This document shows, one piece after another, positions 58,836 to 64,000 of a stretch of 64,000 nucleotides of DNA. The stretch lies in the NCBI GenBank assembly GCA_019671135.1, contig JAHRHY010000011.1:930001-994000 (forward strand). The letters are read 5' to 3'. The notes under the pieces were generated by a model, which did not search any database, was not told the DNA's origin, and was given only the letters and a program-made list of their open reading frames with translations. Within the stretch, counting starts at the first letter, position 1. Every line of letters begins with the position of its first letter. The stretch comes from Linnemannia hyalina. Its lineage: Eukaryota; Mortierellomycota; Mortierellomycetes; Mortierellales; Mortierellaceae. A program made the translations under genes and the position numbers.

Positions 58836-59436
58836 AGGAGGTGATGTACTGGACACTGAGTGCAGAGTGCTTCGAGCGTAAGGGTATGTTCTTACTTGGT
58901 ACCCTGTTTTTCTACTTCCTACACTCCCTGAGAGACTGGTAGTGAAAGACAACGAACGTGGGCATATTTACTCTTGCTTTTCTTGCTTTGCGGACAATTG
59001 ACATGCCTGTGGGTCGTTTGATGGAGTAAAGTTTCTGTTATGGGTTCCTCGCTTCGAAGAAATAGCGTTGCCTACGTTGCTTTACCCGACCCAAGGTATC
59101 CAAGATATGAACACGCCTACTATTGGAAAGGCTGGTAAGGAAATGAAGAAAACTGGGGTCTGGAACGTTCAAGAGAGCTAGCTATACCTTTCATCCAGTA
59201 CTCCTTTATCCATCTGCCATGTGCCACGTTGGTGATATTGATACAAAAATAGGCGTTGAGTTGTGTTAGTTTCCTATGGATATGCAGTGAGAGGAAAACG
59301 AGAGGTAGGTTTTGCTAGGAAGAATGAAAGACGCGTACTGTGGATTGGGACTGTTTGGGGTAATTATGTCGAATATGAGAGGCTGTGCATGTTTCATATA
59401 TTTGAGAGAAGGGTATGTAAGAAAAAAAATTGCGCG

Positions 59437-59465
59437 TTTTGTTTGTTTGTTTGTTTGTTTGTTTG
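59437..59465 (+). repeat. (TTTG)n microsatellite
   Basis: About seven tandem TTTG units. Confidence 0.95.
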
Positions 59466-60891
59466 TACAGCCGTCTACGTCTCCATAGTAAACGCGCAAA
59501 GAAGTGCTGGAGTGCTGGATCCAAACGTGCGGGCATAGGTGGTCTTGGACATTCAAGTCGTGACTGACTGCCCAAGAATAAATGAAAGAAGGGAAGAAAG
59601 AATACAAGCCTGTTTGCCCTGCCCACAGGGCTAGTTTACGTGACATGGCACTCACAATCAACAGCCATTAGTGTAGTAGTACAATCTTTGAATGTAGTTG
59701 ATGCCCAACAGCTGTTTCGTGAATATCAACGGCCATAGAGTTGATCGGGGTAGAATTAGAGAAGAAAGATACTTCTTGAAAAAGGAAAGTGTTGCTGAGT
59801 CAAGCCGAATAGCTTCGGTGTCACCTTGGCAGTGATTTTTTTCCGATGAGAGATGGAAATGGAGTAAAAAACCGGTTAGTCGACATGTGTCCACGCAATG
59901 CATTTTATAATCCAAGAGCGCACAACGGGTCAAAGGGAGAATACTGCTTTTTTTCTCAGGGTGGATGGTCCGATCGCAACGAACTGCCTGAACCATCCCT
60001 TTTTTTCTTCCGAGTACGAAGGAGAGAGAGAACCGAAAAAGGAATAGGAAGTACGAGCAAGGCCGACATCGTTGGTCCTTTTATAGTCATTGGGTCGTCC
60101 GGTCGCTTGAGTCAATGCGGCTGAACACAAAGTAGGGGCTGGTTGTAATTGTCGTTCGTTCTGACTTTGGGCAGTCCAGTTAGCCTTGAATCAGATAAAA
60201 GACCGAGCCGCCGAACTTCTTCTTTGTGGTGAGGATGTGAATGAAGGTGAAAATGTACCACGAGCAAGTGTTGTCACTTTGGAGTATTTTTGCTGAGCAA
60301 AATGAAATTGTTGTTCATAGGGTCCATTGTTAGCTATAGCCAGTTATCTTTTTTTTCGATCGTTTGGTTTTATTCGTATGTGCACCACATTCGCGGTGCA
60401 GACATGGAATGAGATTGTGGCAATGCGAGTAATGAAGGAACTTCCTGCCATTGTCTTCTTTTATTTTGATGTGAAAGTGCAAGGGAAGTAGAGGTTTGAT
60501 CATTACATGACGCAAAGAGGCCTATTGATATGATATGACCTGATTTTTGGACCGGCAGTTTAAAATCAGTTCCCGACGACGAAATCTTTTCTCTCCACAA
60601 ATTGCTCTCTTTTTCTCATCCCAAAGGGCATCTTCCGTCTGGGCACACATCATCGGAGCGAGCCGAGGGAAGGAAAAGCAACCATCGCATTGATGTGAAG
60701 GCAAGAGTCCGTGCCGACCACCTTGTTCGGTTCAGGTAGACCAACTGCGTGACCCTCCCACTCTACGCGGCGTGTCTGGTATCAAAATCACACTGGTGTA
60801 ATACCTGTGAGCTGGAGACCTTGTCTCTCTTACTCTGTCGGGGTCACCAGCATTCATTAATCTTCAGGCATAACACACAATTATATAAAAG

Positions 60892-60901
60892 GTCTGTTTC
60901 G
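60892..60901 (+). promoter_or_regulatory. TATA box of the flavin monooxygenase gene
   Basis: TATATAAAAG, the best TATA match I noticed in the window, 127 bases upstream of the ATG at 61028. TATA promoters in fungi are often inducible; that is inference here. Confidence 0.55.
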
Positions 60902-61027
60902 CCCTGACTTTCTTTTTCACTGTTCCTTGATTCGCCGACATCAACACTACGCCCGCTCATTCATACACCGTCGACCACTTCTTACACTCATCACTCCCCA
61001 CTCACCACTCGTCAACACCTCCACACA

Positions 61028-63021
61028 ATGGGACTTACAAAGACTTACAGGGACGGAAGCACCCCCGTCGTCGCCATCATCGGTGCGGGGTAGGTCAACC
61101 TTGCCATTCATTCACTTCCCTCATGTACAACTCATTCAGATCGGCCTTTCCTCATTTTTTCAGAGCCACCAATGAATAACCCAAAATAACTAACCCGTTG
61201 TTCTTTCTCTCTCCTAAATAGATTCTCGGGCATGTGCGCTGCGATTCGTCTTCAGACGGAATTAAACTTGCAGACCTACGAGGTCTTTGAGCTCGAGCCC
61301 GACCTGGGAGGAACCTGGTGGTCCAACACCTACCCCGGTGCCGCTTGCGACGTCGCCTCTATCAACTGTAAGAAATGATCAGTCGTGTTTACCGAATGTG
61401 TGCATCGTAGAATCATGGTCCTCTTCGACTCAGCCCACTCACTTGTGCCCTGCATGTTTTTTCCACTCTCACAGATCAATTCTCATTCGAGCCTAACTAC
61501 GATTGGTCCCACCGTTTCTCACCCCAGCCCGAAATCTGGGCCTACCAACGTCGCGTCGCTAAAAAGTACAACCTGTATGAGAAGATCCGCTTCAGGACAG
61601 AGGTCACCCATGTCGAGTGGCATCAGGATCGCCAAAAATGGACTCTCGACTATATGAACTTGGCTACAGGAGAGAAGAGCGTCATGGAGGCCGACATTGT
61701 CTTTTCGGGAATGGGACCCCTTCGCATCCCTCAGATCCCTGAGCAGTTCGAGGCCTTTGAGGGTCCCAAGTGGCACACTGCCCAGTGGAATCATTCCTTT
61801 GACCTCACCAACAAGCGTGTCGCCATTGTCGGCAGTGGAGCCAGGTAAGGAGCCAAGGAAAGATGTATACATGATAGTGTATATGTGCTTCTTGTATATT
61901 TTTGTTTTGTTTTGTACTTCAATGGCTCCTAACATTTTTTTGTTTATTTCTTATTTATGTGAATGAAAATGACCTTTGATAGTGCCATTCAGGTTGTTCC
62001 TTCAATTGTGGACAAGGTCAAGACGATGGAGTTTTACCAGCGCACCCCCAGTTATATTATCCCTCGCCGCAACGGAGCATACAGCAAACTCTGGAAGTTC
62101 ATGTTCCGGCACGTGCCCTTCTTCCACTTTATCACCTACAAGCTCAACTACTGGGGCTCGGAAGCAACCATCAACATCTTCAGCAGTAAGACGATCCACC
62201 TCCTCCCCCGCTTCGCTGCCACCTGCTTGGCATGGCTATACCGCATTTGGCAGATCCGTAACAAGCAATTGCGCGAGAAGTTGACACCAAAATACGAGAT
62301 GGGCTGCCGTCGTGTTGTTGTCTCGTCCAACTACTTCCCTGCCCTGGCCAAGAAGAATGTCAATGTCCACACCGAGGCTATCGCAGGCGTCAAGGGCAAC
62401 ACTTTGATATTGAAGGATGGATCTGTTCAGGAGGTTGATGCTTTGATTCTCGCTACTGGTTTTAAGGTCCAGGAGATGATCCCACCAAAGTTTATCACAG
62501 GAAAAAACGGAATCGATCTGCTGGCTAAGTGGGGCAAGAACCCCTCGTCTTACTATGGAATCACCACCCCCGATACCCCTAACCTCTTCTTCTTGCTCGG
62601 ACCATACACTGGACTCGGGTATGCTTGTTATAATTTTTTTATGCGAGGACTAATTGCTTTAGGAGGATATGGAGAGGTGGACACTGACATGTACTGTACT
62701 TTATTTTTCATCCTTTCAAATAATAGACATAACAGTGTGTTGTTCATGGTCGAGACTCAAGTCGACTACGCGATCAAGGCCATTTCACACATGATGGAGA
62801 AGAACCTGTCGTCGCTCGAGGTCACCCAGGGCGCCTGCGACGAGTTCATCACCGAGCTGGACGAGAAGATGAAGGGTATGGTCTGGTCCTCAAACTGCAA
62901 GTCCTGGTACCAGAACGATGAGGGTCGTGTCACTGCCCTCTGGTGGGGATCTGTCTCCCAGTACTGGTGGAGATTGAGGAACTTCCATCCCAAGCGCTTC
63001 GTTGGCGTTCAGAGAATTTAA
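61028..63021 (+). CDS. FAD/NADPH flavin monooxygenase, Baeyer-Villiger-like
   Basis: Class B flavoprotein monooxygenase oxidising an unknown ketone, amine or sulfur substrate. Exons are 61028-61089, 61222-61367, 61475-61844, 61983-62618 and 62727-63021; 1509 bases, 502 residues. The FAD Rossmann motif GAGFSGMCAA (from about residue 19) is split by intron 1. Then come GGTWWSNTYPGAACDV and the fingerprint FEGPKWHTAQWN (about 163), matching F-x-G-x-x-x-H-x-x-x-W. The position after W is Asn rather than the usual Pro/Asp of Baeyer-Villiger enzymes. The second Rossmann motif VGSGASAIQ is rebuilt exactly across intron 3, and LILATGF lies near 347-353. Length is typical for the family. The gene stands alone next to an 8 kb gene-free region and has a strong TATA box. 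No biosynthetic cluster is visible. Confidence 0.92.
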
Positions 63022-63538
63022 AGCCCCCTCCCTTTCATTCCTTCTTCTTCACGTAAAGCCGTATACACAAAATAAAATGATGATAGCCTTGCATCAAAGC
63101 ATTACTCTTTTCTATGAACGAAGACGTTCAAGGTGGCTTGCATGGCTCTAGTCGATGAAGATCTCCATGCAAAACGCTTCGCCTGCCAAATCGTCACGTG
63201 TTTGATCGCTTGGTTAATGGAGATAATTGACATGCTTCTTCACTATGATATTGCACGTGTTTTAGTGACATGGCACTTGCCTGTTTGACTGGAGCACTTC
63301 TTTTTGCTCTTCTATTACTTTGACTTCAGCCCTAAGTCAATCCAACACAACCCAACCTTTCTCCCCTTTCTTTTACTTCACCCATGGACTCATGAACCAA
63401 GATACACGACCTTCAGAAGCAACGCGACTTTCATCTACTTTTTAACGACCACACCTCCCCTTCGCAGTTTTCCATCAACCACTACAGACACGGATCCAAT
63501 CGCCCACCTCTTGTAACACCACAACCTTCACTCCCAAC
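63022..63538. promoter_or_regulatory. Intergenic region and ALG7 promoter with two CACGTGTTT sites
   Basis: CACGTG cores at 63195-63200 and 63254-63259, both followed by TTT, lie 59 bases apart in direct orientation upstream of ALG7. The 3' end of the monooxygenase transcript occupies the left part. Confidence 0.45.
63071..63076 (+). terminator. AATAAA poly(A) signal of the monooxygenase gene
   Basis: AATAAA 50 bases after the stop codon. Confidence 0.55.
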
Positions 63539-64000
63539 ATGGGTCACATCTCGGCACTGACGGCCTGGCTCATCCTGGCAGCGGAGGTCGGTGCAGTGTT
63601 CATCATCCTCACAACAGCACATGACCCTCTCACGGTCAACGTCGGGTTTTCTATTCTCGCAGGAATTACCACCTGGTCGGCCATCCCTGCGCTTTCGGAG
63701 ATCTTTGTCAAGGCTGGACTCAAGGGTATGGACCTCAGCAAAAGGACCAAGCATATCATGTAAGTTGTTTGGTTGCCGACTCAGTAACGAGGTATAGATG
63801 TGATACCGAGAGGCGCAGTTGCTACCGAGCTGTTGGGAAATGAAAGTAGCTGTTGGGAGAAAGTAGTAGTTGAATTGATCAATCGGATGCTTCTTTGATA
63901 AGTGATCTATCTAACACGGTACCTGAATAATTTGTTACGAAATATCTATCTAGTCCCGAGAGTATGGGAATGGTGGCGGGTCTGATCTATCTGGTCACCA
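63539..64000 (+). CDS. ALG7: ALG7/DPAGT1, UDP-GlcNAc:dolichyl-phosphate GlcNAc-1-P transferase (partial)
   Basis: First enzyme of the dolichol-linked N-glycan pathway in the ER membrane (EC 2.7.8.15), target of tunicamycin. Exon 1 is 63539-63759; exon 2 starts at 63954 and runs off the window. The protein opens with two membrane helices (LTAWLILAAEVGAVFIIL; VGFSILAGITTWSAIPAL). The family signature follows: GLKGMDLSKRTKHIM joined across the intron to PESMGMVAGLIYLVT, matching the D-L-(N/S)-K...I-P-E-S-x-G segment of DPAGT1. The last residue of exon 1 is rebuilt as Ile (AT|T), giving IPES. Only about 89 residues are visible of roughly 400-450 expected. Confidence 0.88.

Larger units (their letters stand above)
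52806..60891. other. 8 kb gene-free intergenic DNA
   Basis: No frame here has a recognisable domain or plausible splicing partner; the longest is about 200 codons (54658-55260). Seen instead: an A31 run (53811-53841) followed by CCTAACCCT; a 14 bp tandem (54569-54605); CT-rich plus-strand tracts near 55190-55240, 57600-57635 and 57775-57850; a palindrome with hairpins (58759-58835); and a (TTTG)n run (59437-59465). Confidence 0.6.

Overview
The window is nuclear DNA from a filamentous fungus. Most genes carry several short introns (about 50-300 bp) with gt..ag ends. The proteins are fungal, and intergenic DNA is full of homopolymers, microsatellites and strand-polarised pyrimidine tracts. Gene content and style (RabGGTase alpha with Ig-like and LRR domains, an EGF-bearing ABCG transporter, a PAP2/sphingomyelin-synthase-like enzyme, long Ser- and Gln-rich proteins) suggest an early-diverging zygomycete-type fungus such as Mortierellomycota. 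That placement is inference; no rRNA or marker search was possible. No tRNA, rRNA, CRISPR array, transposase, reverse transcriptase or integrase was recognised.

Layout, left to right. 1-2665 (+): 3' part of CPSF2/CFT2 (mRNA 3'-end cleavage), convergent with a single-pass membrane protein at 2974-5244 (-). 5245-11953 is a 6.7 kb gene-poor stretch. 11954-14497 (+) encodes an unrecognised Ser-rich protein, convergent with PEX3 (14666-16733, -, 4 exons). PEX3 is divergent from BET4/RabGGTase alpha (17282-20264, +, 8 exons). 21920-25804 (+) encodes a large F-box/LRR-like protein. 28535-31884 (+) encodes a sphingomyelin-synthase-like PAP2 enzyme, convergent with an Adp1-type ABCG transporter (32304-35573, -, 3 exons). 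HEATR6 (36642-40612, -, 9 exons) and a CTD-kinase-type cyclin (40817-42767, +, 8 exons) share a 204 bp divergent promoter. Then come a Nam8-type three-RRM protein (43809-46035, +, 8 exons) and CBF5/dyskerin (46834-48815, +, 3 exons). An oxalate/formate-type MFS carrier follows (50712-52541, -, 2 exons). 52542-61027 is an 8.5 kb region with no credible gene. The right edge has a flavin monooxygenase (61028-63021, +, 5 exons) and the 5' end of ALG7 (63539 to edge).

These are mainly housekeeping genes acting independently: mRNA processing (CPSF2, CTD-kinase cyclin, Nam8-like), ribosome biogenesis (CBF5), membrane traffic (BET4), peroxisome biogenesis (PEX3), lipid and N-glycan synthesis (PAP2 enzyme, ALG7) and transport (ABCG, MFS). 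I see no cluster logic and no convincing new multi-gene system. The most unusual material is RNA- or promoter-level: oriented CT tracts before start codons, an A21 homopolymer replacing the pyrimidine tract of a CPSF2 intron, a one-codon first coding exon in BET4, and paired mutually exclusive hairpins in two gene-free regions. Exon borders were placed by eye from splice consensus, reading frame and remembered family patterns. In every spliced gene the exon lengths sum to an open frame.
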